NCBI GenBank assembly: GCA_963585895.1
Contig: OY757907.1
Coordinates: 109,847,486-109,911,485, forward strand
Direction: 5' to 3'
Length of the DNA: 64,000 nucleotides
Origin: Sepioteuthis lessoniana
Taxonomy: Eukaryota > Mollusca > Cephalopoda > Myopsida > Loliginidae
In this document: positions 33,572 to 44,444 of the stretch, in pieces
Numbering within the stretch: the first letter of the stretch is position 1
How the letters are laid out: each line of letters opens with the position of its first letter
The notes under the pieces: generated by a model
What the model saw: only the letters and a program-made list of their open reading frames with translations
What the model was told of the DNA's origin: nothing
Database searches by the model: none
Made by a program: the position numbers and the translations under genes

Positions 33572-34710
33572 AAAGATATATATATATATATATATATATA
33601 TACTAGAATACACTCGTCAATGATGATGGTTGAGTTTTATATAAAATATTTTTTTTATAATCCAAATTAAAAGGATTTCAGAATATACCACTAAATGAAA
33701 AGTATCTTGTATGTTATTGTAATAAAAAACTCAACTTTCAAGTAACAAATTTAGAATTACCTGAAAAATCAAATTGTCAATGTCATTAATAAATGGAGGT
33801 TTTCTCACTTTCTCTCTCTCTCTCGTTGCTGTCAATGTAGATTCAAAAGATACATAGCCAAACCAACAAACTCAAAAACTGAAGAAACCATTCTGTTGTA
33901 ACATCATCCTGTATCCCTGAAAACTTGTCTACTTTCTTTTCCATTCTCTTTCGATGTGGAAAGCCACAAATCATATAGTTCATTCCTCCTTTCTTTCTTT
34001 TTCACTTAAATTTTTTCTGTTTTAAAAGATTACAGCAAAAAACATCAGAGATCTCACCTCCCATTCTTTCTTTCTTCATTTTATTTCTTTCTTTTTTAAA
34101 TATTATGTATACAGACACACAGAACACTACACTTGCGTTTTATATTATCAAGAGATATATATATATTTTCTTGCTTTGGTTGAGAGAGGTCTTGGGTTCA
34201 AATCCTGGATGAGGCCCCAATTAAGTTATTTATAACACAATAAAAATAATTATATTATAAAAGAGTGAAAAGAGAGATTTTAATTAATAACAGTTAATAA
34301 TACAAATATCCAAATGCCGAATCCTCATTGTTTAACCCAAATGTTAATCTAAAGACAAAAAAATTTATTGTAAAACAGTCTAAAGGTGACAGATGAGCCT
34401 TAAGTAGTAATTGCTAAGTTACAATGAGTTCATAAAGAAAAATGGAAATATCCAAACATGAAAATTAAGGAATTGGTCAGTGAAGTCTTAAAATGGTATT
34501 TTACTGAATTTATCCACTTTGTAGCATTTGTTATCAAGTTTGGATTCTTTAGGTCAGACTGTCTAGTCCATGAATAAATGGATAAGCTGGAGTTGAGGTC
34601 GTCATAGTGGAAGTCTAGAAACAACTGACCCATCTCTTTTTTTTTTTTTTACCTCTGTTCTTATATTGCAACACTACATAGCTTCCCGAGAGTTCCTTAA
34701 AACAGTTATT
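33572..34710. other. Unassigned DNA with microsatellites
   Basis: Contains (ta)n at about 33580-33602, (tc)n at 33810-33826 and T/C-rich patches at 33975-34100. Confidence 0.4.
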
Positions 34711-34711
34711 A

Positions 34712-34908
34712 TATTGCCCAGGGGCTGTAGAATACACCGACTGCTTCTCTGCAGAGAGGTAAGACCCCCACCAGCAAGTGTCCTAATTATGACACTAAAC
34801 AATCTGATGGTGAGGTTCAAGTGATGCTCGGGTTTTGGGGAATGTGGAACACCTCTTCATTGCCATTGCTCCCAGGTCCACTCAGGCCCAGAATGGTAGC
34901 ACCTGTTA
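34712..34908 (+). mobile_element. SINE-D, 3'-truncated
   Basis: Head and conserved block (ctgtagaatacaccgactg to ggtagcacctg) are present; body and tail are absent where the mariner remnant begins. Confidence 0.75.
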
Positions 34909-35685
34909 AGAAACCTTTTAATACACCTGTTCAATGACTGCTTTAATATGGGGTTAGAGGCACTGACATACTCAAATCAGGTGACCTTTATCAATTTTGG
35001 ACATTGTGCTGGTTAAGGTAGACTTGAGAGATTGTATGGTATGATGGGGATGTTGAATGACTTTTCTCTTGACTATGCTCTGTATGTAATAATGCTGTGG
35101 ATTGAGGTCTTGAGAGCTAGGAAACCATGTGTCTAGGAGGAAAGGATCATAGGGATTGGCAAGCATCCATGCTTGGATTGTCCTAGCCTTATAAGATGGT
35201 GCAGAGTCATTTGGGAAAACAAACTGACACCTCCATATGACGTAAGGCTTGTAGTGGATGTGTTCATGCACAGTTTTTCTGATTATGAATTCTGAAACCT
35301 TGAGGTCCTTTGCAATGGCTCTGAATGACTTTTCAAGGTTTTTATTGCTTATTTCTTGGGCTTTTTGTATCAAGTTATGTTTTCTGGTGATATTAGAACT
35401 CTGTGAATGCCTTTTATATTTAGCTGCTGCTACTGCTGGATCACCATCTGTAGCTTCCAGCTCCTTTCAAACTTTGAAAATGAAGAATCAAGAAATTTTA
35501 AGGAAATACACTATCTCTGTATCACTACCTTGTACTATTGAGGCAATGGTTACTGTGTGTTCTTTTATTTCTTGAGTTAGCCTGAAATCTGACATTATTT
35601 ATCTGAAAAGTAAGGATAAAAAAATGTTTAAAAAATTTAGAGCTCTTGAAAGGGGTGTCCTTAAAAACTGACTCACACTGTGTGC
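34909..35685 (-). pseudogene. Mariner-like transposon with internally deleted transposase
   Basis: On the reverse strand a start at about 35596 gives MSDFRLTQEIKEHTVTIAS, then KELEATDGDPAVAAKYKRHS and FRAIAKDLKVSEFIIRKTVH: the paired helix-turn-helix DNA-binding region of a mariner-type transposase. After YVIWRCQF the frame jumps to NDSAPSYKARTIQAWM and SSQDLNPQHYYIQSIVKRKV, the region around the second and third catalytic aspartates of the DDD/DDE core, and ends SKIDKGHLI. About half the usual 340-350 residues are missing, including the first catalytic aspartate. One frame break lies near 35485. The right terminal repeat is recognisable at 35650-35685 (ggggtgtccttaaaaactga); the left one is lost at the SINE-D junction. 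Confidence 0.75.
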
Positions 35686-36497
35686 GTGTATATATATATA
35701 TATATATATATATAATGTAATTTGTTAAATTTATAAATCAAGATTGCTCAATATTGTAGATATAAATTCCAAATGCAGGCACGAAAACTAATCCCTACTG
35801 AGCTACCCAAAAACTAAGGACTCCAAAGACGAATAAAAAACAAGAATAAAATAATAAATAAAAATACAACAGAGTGAATAAATTTACAAACCCCAAAATT
35901 AATATGATATAGACATGTAAAGAACTACACAATATAAACAGAACTGCCTATCCCAGAATTCCCCATAAACTCTATCACTCTTCCTATCATACCCAACACA
36001 CCAGTATATACTGAGATATCCATCATGAAGGAGCCATCTGATTGGATGATTATATAAGTGATAAACTGACAGTTCCAGGTGGTGTTGATTCTGTTTCTAT
36101 GCTACCCTAACTTATATATGCATGCTAACGTACTTAGTATATGAGAGTTTGCGTAATTCAGGAACTCTCGTTATAAAGTCCTGCAAAGCTGGCTCATTAC
36201 TGCTTCATGATCAAGCACTCATATAGCTATTTATTAAGCAAAAGGTTCCAAATTTCAGGCACTCGGTGAGAATTAAACTCACTGCACTAGAAAAGGTTTG
36301 CAAGATCAATTTGTTAACATCGTCTCTTAGTATGGCATCATTGTGGTTTATTAAGTTTTGCTTAGTTTGATACATGGCCTCTGAATGTGAGCACTTATTT
36401 TATAACAACCTTCCATGTTTGGGAATTCACTATCACATTTCAGTTGATGACTATTTACTAAGCTTACCCTTGTCAGTCACAAGGCCACTAATATATA
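35686..36497. other. Unassigned DNA
   Basis: A (ta)n microsatellite at about 35688-35714, then AT-rich sequence without a recognised feature. Confidence 0.4.
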
Positions 36498-36566
36498 TAT
36501 TTCCTAACCCCTTCACAATGATTAGGATACAACACAAAATCAGTTTTTCAACAAAGTATACTTGGA
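36498..36566 (-). mobile_element. SINE-B 3' end fragment
   Basis: 'cctaaccccttcacaat' followed by 'aggatacaacacaaaatca' is a diverged SINE-B end in reverse orientation. Confidence 0.45.
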
Positions 36567-36611
36567 GGGATTTTTAGCATAATACTTATTGTCACTGAAA
36601 GTAGAATCAGT

Positions 36612-37057
36612 GGTTTGTTTGGGTTTATGGCATATCAAACATTGTAGGTTATTTAATGTCAAATCTTCTTAATAACATATATGGTTCCTAGTATTGTAAT
36701 GTATCACAAACAATTAGATAAACATCTGTCATTTGTTTACACATAGTTAAATGATCAAACTGTTCTATTTCAAGCAATTCAGTTTAGCATGTCGTTTGTT
36801 TGCATACAGTTTAAATGTCAAATAGTTCTATTTGACCCATAGATAAGACCCTGTCAGGTGCTACCACTCCATGCCTGAGTAGACCTGGGAGCGATGGCAA
36901 TGATGGGGTGCTCTGCATTCCCCAAGCTCCAGCATTACTAGAGCCTCACCACCAGATTGTTTAGTGTCATTATCAGGATGCTTATTAGGAGGTGGGTGTT
37001 ACCCCTCGGCAGAGATACAGTAGATGTACTCTGCTGCCCCAGCCAACTGAGCCAGGA
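36612..37057 (-). mobile_element. SINE-D, full length
   Basis: Reverse copy: tail at left (gtttatggcatatcaaac), an iterated body with about three units, the conserved block, and the head at right (ccccagccaactgagcc). Confidence 0.85.
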
Positions 37058-37202
37058 ATAGGTGACCTGAGTTAAAATCATGATTAAGGCTGTTTACATG
37101 TTGTTTTATACAAATACCATTGAGAAAGGAATAAATCTCTCACTTCTAAAGCTTAAGATCAGACTTAGAAATTAACTGTGTATCACATCCATCTCATGGT
37201 GG

Positions 37203-37432
37203 AGGGGTTTGGTAAATATATACAACTGGTTTAAATTCTCAGTTTTCCTTCTCCAAGACCAGTTGCCATTCCAAGGTTAAAGAGCCTAGTCTTCCTTACT
37301 ATTTACTCATAGCTGGAGAGAAGAGATAGATTCTGTCTTTTCTCAAGGGCATTAGCACAAAGTGAAATGCAAACAGCCTTGTCCTGGATATGAATTTGGT
37401 TTGCCATGTCAATAACTTTTATCCCCCCATGG
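37203..37432 (-). mobile_element. SINE-B, old variant
   Basis: Reverse copy: 'ggaggggtttggtaaat', 'ctccaagaccagttgcc', 'ctatttactcatagctgg', with a decayed head. Confidence 0.65.
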
Positions 37433-37602
37433 AAAAAGGCATGAAACTATCTTTTCCTCTTTAGCGAGAAATAAAATAGCAAAGCAGACTTAGTTCTTAG
37501 TAGCTTAGCAACTTCACCCTTAAAATCCTATTTGCCATGTAAACTTCAACACTGACAGTGAGGCTGTGGCTCTTTTTTCAATAAGTTGTCCGAAGGCCTC
37601 CT

Positions 37603-37866
37603 CAGTTAGTATCATAGGAAATGGAATCTGTGACCTGAGTTCAAATCCTCTGTGCTTTTCACTTCATGGTAATGCCCTTGGAAAAGCATAAATAGATTTG
37701 TTCTTCCTCCAGCTATGGGTAAATAGTAGGGCAGGCTGAGCTCTTTAGGCTTGGTTAAACAAGCAATCTTGGAGAAAGAAAACTAAATTCAAACTGGCTT
37801 TACTCCATTTAAAAAATGATTTTGTGTCACATCTTCCCATGTTGGAGGGATTGGGTATATAAATAC
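37603..37866 (+). mobile_element. SINE-B, old variant
   Basis: Forward copy with a recognisable B box (gagttcaaatcc) and 'ctatgggtaaatagtagggc'. Two old SINE-B copies thus lie 170 bp apart in inverted orientation. Confidence 0.7.
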
Positions 37867-38198
37867 AGTTTGTAGTTTGTTTAGTTAATGCAGTTTTCCT
37901 CATAGCTTCTGATATCTAAATGCAGTGATTGGTGCAGCTCTAACTTTTTTTTTCCACTGCCTTGTTCATTCTGGTTTTGAGAATTTATCACTCAACTCTG
38001 AAAGTTCATGATGATGACAGTTCTTATCATCAAATTTTCTTTTCTGTGACTGTCACAAAGTGACTGAGTTTGCCAGAAGTAGCCCCTGAAAACCTTACAA
38101 TCACAGATTCAGACTTTTGATGAGACTCATCAGATCAACAGCAAATCAATTCATTTCTATAATTGATTATATTTGATTGATTGATTGATTTATGTATG

Positions 38199-38236
<38 letters not shown>

Positions 38237-38458
38237 TATAATTGATTGATATATACTCAGGCTTTCTTTCATGGAACATTGTAATTCTTTGTCTCTAACA
38301 ATGAGATGCTTACAGATGGATTTTCATATCAGTATCTATGGGAATCTATGTATATGAGGGTGAGTGTCACTATCAATGTTTCTGGCTCAATGTATTAGGG
38401 GTGTGGGTAAGGTTTGGAATAAAATCCAACAGTATGAGACAAGCAAGACAATACAGAA
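37867..38458. other. Unassigned DNA with microsatellites
   Basis: (gatt)n at about 38173-38190 and (ta)n at about 38202-38240. No other feature is seen. Confidence 0.4.
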
Positions 38459-38841
38459 AATTAAATTGACATATTTCACTATAAAGATGGCTTCTTCAGA
38501 AAATAAATTTTATTTTGTTGAAATGAAGTCTATATATGAAAAGGAAGGAGAGAATTGTACGGCTTGACTTTTTTCTTTTCTTTTTGATATCATGTATTGG
38601 TTAAATTTTGGACTTTATTTATATGATTGGAATGTGAGATACTAAAAGACATAAAAAAAAAACCCAAACAGATGTATTCATATAAATAAAGTCTGAAATT
38701 TAATCGATACAAAATATATAAAAAAAGAGAAAAAGATGTGTCATATTTCTCTCCCCCTTGTTAAATTTAGACTTCATTTTGGCAAAATAAAATTTCATTT
38801 TTGAAGAAGCCATCTTTATAAAGAAATATGTCAATTTAATT
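38459..38841. repeat. Long imperfect palindrome (foldback), arms about 190 bp
   Basis: The left arm from 38459 (attaaattgacatatttc, ataaagatggcttcttca, tttattttgttgaaatgaag, ggactttatttatatga) is repeated in inverted order by the right arm up to 38841. The centre is near 38650. Arms match imperfectly but over their whole length. It could be a foldback or MITE-type element, and a transcript would form a long hairpin. Confidence 0.75.
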
Positions 38842-39025
38842 ACCAGAGTTATCTTCCTTTCTTCATCTTAACATGTATCAAACATATTTTTATATTTTAC
38901 AGGCTTTACACTTCAAAGCTGATCTCACTTACATATCTAAAGATTCTAAGTCCTTTATTGTTTATTTTTATTTCATGTGAGTTTTTCACACCAATTTTAA
39001 CTGTCAACAAAATATCATGTTTCTA

Positions 39026-39563
39026 TAGACAGACTGCATCTCTCCAGATGAGTTAGACTCTTCCTAACAAGTGCTCTGGATATGATATGAAACCATCTGA
39101 TGATGTGTTTCCAGTCTGGGAGCTTTGGGGAATGTGGAGTATCTCTTCATTGCCATTGCTCCAAAGTCTATTCTTTCTGGGGTGGTAGTATCTGATCAGG
39201 TCCTTTGTTTGGGTCAAATAGAACTGTTACACATTTAACCTGTTAGCAAACAAATGACTTATGCTTGATTGAATTTTTTGTAAAAGAATTGTTTGATCAT
39301 TAAACTGTGTGAAAATAAATGACTGATGTTAAATTGGTAGTGATACATAGCAATCCTTGGAACCATTTAACTTTTTTGACTAAAAATAGAACTAAATAGA
39401 AACTAAATAGAACTATTTGATCATTGAATTGTATGTAAACAAGTGAATGATCTTAGTTATACCAAGCAATATCAAAAACTATTTAACTTTGTTAATATAT
39501 GTGAATAAACTGGATTTGGCATGAAATAACCTAGAATGGTTGATATTCCATACAACCAAACCA
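39026..39563 (+). mobile_element. SINE-D, nearly full length
   Basis: Starts inside the head (cagactgcatctct), then the conserved block, a long iterated body with 'aaatgactgatgttaaat'-type units, and the tail 'ggcatgaaataacctagaat' ending caaaccaaac. Confidence 0.8.
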
Positions 39564-39589
39564 AACTCAAGCCTCCAGTACTTATAAAA

Positions 39590-40020
39590 CTATTCTAGCT
39601 GCTTCTAACTTTGCTGTCATCTGAATGGTCTCAATTCTTCTTCTAATCTATTGTTCCTTCAGTTTGTTTTCCAACTTTTGGGAAACCATTCCAAGGGCTT
39701 TTAGAATTCATATCACTCTTGCCTTCAGGTTCCACAGCTTTTTTAACTGTCTGGCATGATTCAAGTATTTTTATCTTTTTGCTTTCTTTTATTTTCATTC
39801 TTTTGTCCACTGGAATGGCAAAATTTACAAGTTGACAATTTGTTTTCTTCTCTTGATAAAGTCCAAATCTGTGCTGTCCTATTTCTTTTTATGTTCTTCA
39901 CGTCCTGAAATCTTATTTCTGAGATGAGTTTTGGAAAGTTTTTAAATAGTCTATCTATTGTGTATGAAAGGTTCTGCCCTTGCACAATCCTGTGTTGGGC
40001 CAAAAACTCCTGCAAAAAAA
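39590..40020 (-). mobile_element. LINE-R C-terminal fragment
   Basis: The reverse strand, in two frames, reads TIDRLFKNFPKLISEIRF, DLDFIKRRKQIVNL, ARQLKKLWNLKARVI, LGMVSQKLENKLKEQ and RRIETIQMTAKLEAARIVL. The order matches the end of LINE-R (nuclease region to final RILRRVLE motif). Several stops and frame changes are present. Confidence 0.65.
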
Positions 40021-40056
40021 GTATTGAGACTACTGAATTAGCTATAACTTATCTAG

Positions 40057-40449
40057 TCTCTTTGTAGGAGTCCATAGGAGAATATTGTTTATGAGTGTGT
40101 CCTTTCTTCTCCAGCTGTATCCAGCATATGTTGCTCATCCTACTTGGATGATTTGTGAGATGAGAGGTAAGTGGCCGTACAGCTGCTTTTTTTTTTTTAA
40201 TGTTTCTTCCGGGATTTGTTTTACATAGTATGCTGCATTCTTGTGTAGTTCCCATCCAACTATTTCTCAGGTTCATTTCAAGAGTTTAAGAGGTGAAATA
40301 CAAGCGTTCACTGACCAGCAAAAACTTACTCATCAGCTCTTTGCAGACACTGGGTGCCATCTAGATGACTTATCAAGAGTGATGGTTGATAGGAGTAGAT
40401 AGAGAGTCGAGGGAATACATGCTGTTGGTAAGCCTTGATGATGATGATC
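40057..40449 (+). mobile_element. LINE-T 3' end with inverted 5' part
   Basis: The right part (about 40312-40449) reads forward: DQQKLTHQLFADTGCHLDDL then SRVMVDRSR and GIHAVGKP, ending in the (gat)n 3' end. The left part (40057-40290) reads in reverse: RNSWMGTTQECSILCKTNPG, AAVRPLTSHLTNHP, LLWTPT. In the protein, LLWTPT directly precedes the QQKLTHQL region. The two parts are therefore joined in the way expected of twin priming. A short repeat atctag lies at both edges (40051-40056, 40447-40452). Confidence 0.7.
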
Positions 40450-40936
40450 TAGACATGAGACACATCAGTTTAGTGTACATGTTTATTGTTAAATTTTGAA
40501 TTTCTTTTTTATTTAAAGACTTAGCTTTGATACTTTTCATCACACCTCAAAGAATCAAAGATTGGGATTTGAAGTTCTATGTTGGTATTAGAATACTTGG
40601 TGGGTAGGGAAGAGCTTTAGTTGTGTCCCCACTCTCCAAAGATCAATATCAGCATTTTATATATCTGTGATGTTCTAACACAGAACAAAACTGAAGGAAA
40701 GACCACATAAACTCATTTTCACATACAAGAACACTTAATGTTTCATATGCACATGGCATTTCAAGGAAAGAATACGTAGACATGTGCCAATAGTTGGAAT
40801 TATGCAAATATTCTTCCGTGAACAAGCAGTATGTTAAAGCAGAACAAAATAGCATAAGGCTTACTTGGCAATTGTGAGGAATATAGCAAGGGAGCTTTAC
40901 TGATTCTAGGCTGGGTCAGAGACAACATTTCTGCTG
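40450..40936. other. Unassigned DNA
   Basis: Nothing recognised. Confidence 0.4.
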
Positions 40937-40977
40937 TTTGGTTGAGTTTGGTGCCATATCAATCATCATAGGTTATC
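40937..40977 (-). mobile_element. SINE-D or SINE-C tail fragment
   Basis: 'tgtttggttgagtttggtgc' followed by catatcaatc is the shared 3' tail in reverse orientation. It cannot be assigned to C or D from the tail alone. Confidence 0.5.
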
Positions 40978-41190
40978 AAATTTATTAACTCCTCTGCTCG
41001 GGCAGGATATGACACAAGGTCAATTTTTAAGTGGAGTTTGATAAGTTTTGAATTCAGAGTTTTCCTTCTCCTAGACTAGTTGCCTAACCAAGGCGAAAGA
41101 AATCAGTCTGCCCTACTATCTAACCATTGTTGGAGGGAAAGTAATTAGATTCATACCTTTCCCGAGGGTATTAGTGGTATGTGAAATGCA
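40978..41190 (-). mobile_element. SINE-B, 5'-truncated
   Basis: A reverse copy from the 3' end 'ctcctctgctcgggcagg' to 'gtatgtgaaatgcaatcag', lacking the tRNA-like head. It probably inserted into the SINE tail to its left. Confidence 0.75.
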
Positions 41191-41644
41191 ATCAGAGTAG
41201 TTGGTAAATATGATCAACTATCAGGAGTTAATCAATGCCGAAGTCATCTTGGCTAAAGAACTTTTGTGCTATTATTTAAAGCATAGCTGTTGGAATAAGG
41301 ATGTTCATATTTTCCCCAAGGGTATTAGTCCAAAAGGGAATGTAATATTGTGAATGGAGTTACTATGATGTCTCAGTCCAGCAGGTGAACTACTACGCCA
41401 TGGAGACCCTCCCCACTCCATTATCAAAGAATAATTTAAAATACAGAGTTGTAATAATAGTAATAATAAGTAATTTACTTAACTCTTGTTATTTTATTGA
41501 TAATTAACTTTTTTAAAAAAGATGAAAAACCTGTAAAGTTCATCTGTCTGAAGAGATGATGTAAGGTTTCAATGACAAAATATAGATTTCAGAGAATCAC
41601 TTCAATTAAGCTAACTGAAATATTTCAAACTCTTTTGAGATTTG
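41191..41644. other. Unassigned DNA
   Basis: A possible very old SINE-C/B-like remnant occurs at 41240-41400 (cccaagggtattag), too diverged to call. Confidence 0.3.
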
Positions 41645-41928
41645 CACTGGGAACTTACTCAAGGATGTTGCATGCTAGAATCAACATCTTGGCTGCACAG
41701 CCACTAACTCCCATTTCACAAACCATCTAAGTATGATGAGCCAATTATGCTCAGCACTGCCTGAGAAGTAAAGATGAATTTATGTGTCATTCTTAAGTGG
41801 ACCTGTATTCATGGACAAAGAAGGGCTGGCCAACTAGCAAAAGCATACATTCTTCAGGTCAGTGTGGACATTGGATGCTGTCTTAAGGACTTCTGCAGAG
41901 TGATGGCCGGTAGGGATAGATGGTAAAA
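41645..41928 (+). mobile_element. LINE-T 3' end fragment
   Basis: The forward strand reads, with frame changes, LGTYSRMLHARIN, AAQPLTPISQTI, LRSKDEF, a WPTSKSIHSS segment and RVMAGRDRW-like sequence. Same region as the copies at 4307 and 53175. Confidence 0.6.
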
Positions 41929-42054
41929 TGTAGCGAGAGACGAAACTTACCTCCTGGATCAAAGCGCATAAGGCTATGCCTTGCTTGTCAAGCAGTAAAA
42001 AATATGTTCACTTCTGGAGGCAGAAGTTATAGTGAGCCAATCTCGTCTCTCACA
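41929..42054. repeat. 126-bp segment with short inverted ends
   Basis: The left end tgtagcgagagacgaaac and right end tctcgtctctcaca match in inverted orientation (gagagacga), both finishing in TGT/ACA. It lies exactly where the LINE-T fragment loses similarity. Confidence 0.35.
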
Positions 42055-42691
42055 AGAAGAAATCTACCTTGCATGTAAATTTCTATATGCCGGAACTTGC
42101 ATAAAAGAGCATGCGAGCAGCAGGAGCGTTGTTGTTGTTTGTGGACTGCTTTTTTGACTGACAGAACAAACGAGTTGACCAGAGGTATACTGAGGAAGGG
42201 CTGCTAGTCACGTGTGTTGTTATTTTTAGTCAACTGAGACTACCCAATTGTCTGAGGACTGTACAACTGATTTTTGCTTGAACTAGTTCTACAATACAAG
42301 AGAGTCAAAGGAATGTGCTGCTCAAAAGCCTTGATAATGAGTTTTGCGAGAAAAAAACAAATAACTTTAAGCCATTCATCTTTAGGATCAAAATTATAGC
42401 AGGAAATCAATTTTTTTTAAAAGAAAGTGAAAAAGTGAACTTATCTAAAACGAAAAAATTATCATTATGAAAATAAAAACAAACAGCAAAAAATTTACAA
42501 ATTAAAAATTAAATGAAATAATTGGTTTGCAAAGCTCAAATAGAATAATTCATTTCCTAATTTAAATCCTGGAATTATTTTAAATTTCTAAATATATAAT
42601 TTCACATCTGTAAACTTGAGAATCTACTTGTATATGTCTTAAGGAATATGTTTTTAAAAAATTAGCAATGCATTATATCATATAATATAAA
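42055..42691. other. Unassigned DNA
   Basis: 42055-42340 is less AT-rich and could be a decayed LTR or other element; no ends are visible. The rest is very AT-rich. Confidence 0.3.
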
Positions 42692-42949
42692 ATAAATTGG
42701 CGACCGTAGTCGAGGGCAACCAGAAGGCTCCCTTTTCAGTAGCTACTACACCGAGGTGTAGGGGAGGGTGCTACTCCTTTCCTTGGATTGCTCCACTTTA
42801 CCCTTGATACGTACCTTATATTGCTGAGTGTTAAGAAAAGAGGCATCAAGTACCATTTTTAAAATCTTTGGTATGATGCAACCAGGGATTGAACCCAGGT
42901 CTCTGGTACCATTGGCAAACACTCTACCCACTAGGCCAGTGAGCCGGTA
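42692..42949 (-). mobile_element. SINE-A, full length
   Basis: A reverse copy, very close to those at 4005 and 5011 (they share 'gatacgtaccttatattgc'), suggesting one subfamily. Confidence 0.9.
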
Positions 42950-43363
42950 CTCCTGCATAAAGTATTTTAGTTTTCAACATAATCATGAATTTTTATGTCA
43001 CTCAGAGTTTTACTAGAACTACTAAAAATGCCAATTATATTTCCTTTATTAAATTTTGTTATGTATGGAATAATTTTAGGGCAAATTATCTCTCTTGAAT
43101 TATTCAGAAATTGTCTGAGATAGATTTTGGAAGTTTAAAGAAAAAAAAAGAAAAAGGTATCAAAATTAACAGTGGGCAACTTTACGTTTCCAGATTAGCC
43201 AGTGGCCTCAATGTTATCTTTGAATTATCTAAATTCCAGTCCAACTTCAAATAGTTCTTGCAGATCTAAATAGCACAAGGCACAAAATTTGTTAAGGAAG
43301 AATCTAAAAAGAACATAAAGAATTTTCTTTTATCAAATTGATGATTTTTAGAAGCATTTTGAC

Positions 43364-43683
43364 AAGTCTGCTGTGGTTTGGTTTGATGGCATATCAACCA
43401 TTGTAGGTTATTTACTGCTAAATCCATTTGTATACATATAAACTGTTTTATTTCAAACAATTTAGTACATATTTTAGTTTTATTTTACTTTTAGATAGGA
43501 GCCTATCAGGTGGTACCACTCTTGGCCAGACTGGATCTGGGAGCAATGGCAATAAAGGGTTACTCTGAATTCCCTCAGTCTCGCCATCAGATTGTTTAGT
43601 GTCCTATCCAGGACACTCAGAGGAGTTTTACCCTTCTGCAGAGATGCAGCTTGTGTATTCTGCAGTCCCAGCCAAGCGGGCCA
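43364..43683 (-). mobile_element. SINE-D, short form
   Basis: An exact 8-bp TSD, attttgac (43356-43363 and 43684-43691), bounds a 320-bp element, the shortest complete SINE-D here. Only about one iterated unit remains in the body. Confidence 0.9.
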
Positions 43684-43747
43684 ATTTTGACTAATAATGT
43701 CTTTGCGAATATAACCAATGATACAATTTAATCCTTTCTTTTTGGGG

Positions 43748-43989
43748 TTGGTGGGGGATTTGCCATAGCATAATGGCTAAAGTGCTGGACAGTGGCCTCA
43801 AAAGGAGTGTGTTCTTACTCCAGTTGCTCACTATTTCATTAACTTTTAGACTAGTACCCTTGAGAAAGGTATTGAACCCCTGACTATTGGTTAAATAGCA
43901 TCACTTTAATTCTTCTACAAGGATGGTTTGGGCATTAAATAACCCATGAAGGCTGATATATCATTAAACAAAGAAACCAAACCAAACCT
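43748..43989 (+). mobile_element. SINE-C, diverged full-length copy
   Basis: Head 'cataatggctaaagtgctgg', central domain 'acccttgagaaaggtattga', tail 'gggcattaaataaccc' and an aaacc end. Confidence 0.8.
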
Positions 43990-44038
43990 TGACATCGATC
44001 ATATTGATAACCAATGTCAAATAATTGATTTAGATAAT

Positions 44039-44098
44039 GTTCTTCTTAATATATACTTACATTAAGGCCAACAAGTGTAAGTATATATAAAGAAGAAC
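44039..44098. repeat. Near-perfect hairpin, 22-bp stem, 16-nt loop
   Basis: Arms 44039-44060 and 44077-44098 are complementary at 21 of 22 positions around the loop 44061-44076. The arms are AT-rich. Confidence 0.8.
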
Positions 44099-44444
44099 GT
44101 AAAGAAGTTTGATATGAAGTCACTCCCCATTTATGGGATTTATAATTATTAAAAAAATAACCGAATTGCAACAGCAATAGAACATAAACATTAGAAGATT
44201 TTAAAAAAAAGCAACAAATACTGCTAAAAACCTTAAAAACTTCATAGTATTTTGGTTCAGTTTGGAATCTTACTATTTTGTTTGTTCAATTTTGAAATTC
44301 AGCAGCGTTATTGATGAGGTTTAGAATACTCTGATGGTATCCCTGGGCTCCCCAAGAAAAATGAGACATCAAGAAAGAAAATAAAGGATGAGCATGTAAG
44401 TTTCATAGAACCTAAAAACCAATCCCACTTGGTAGTTTAGAATC

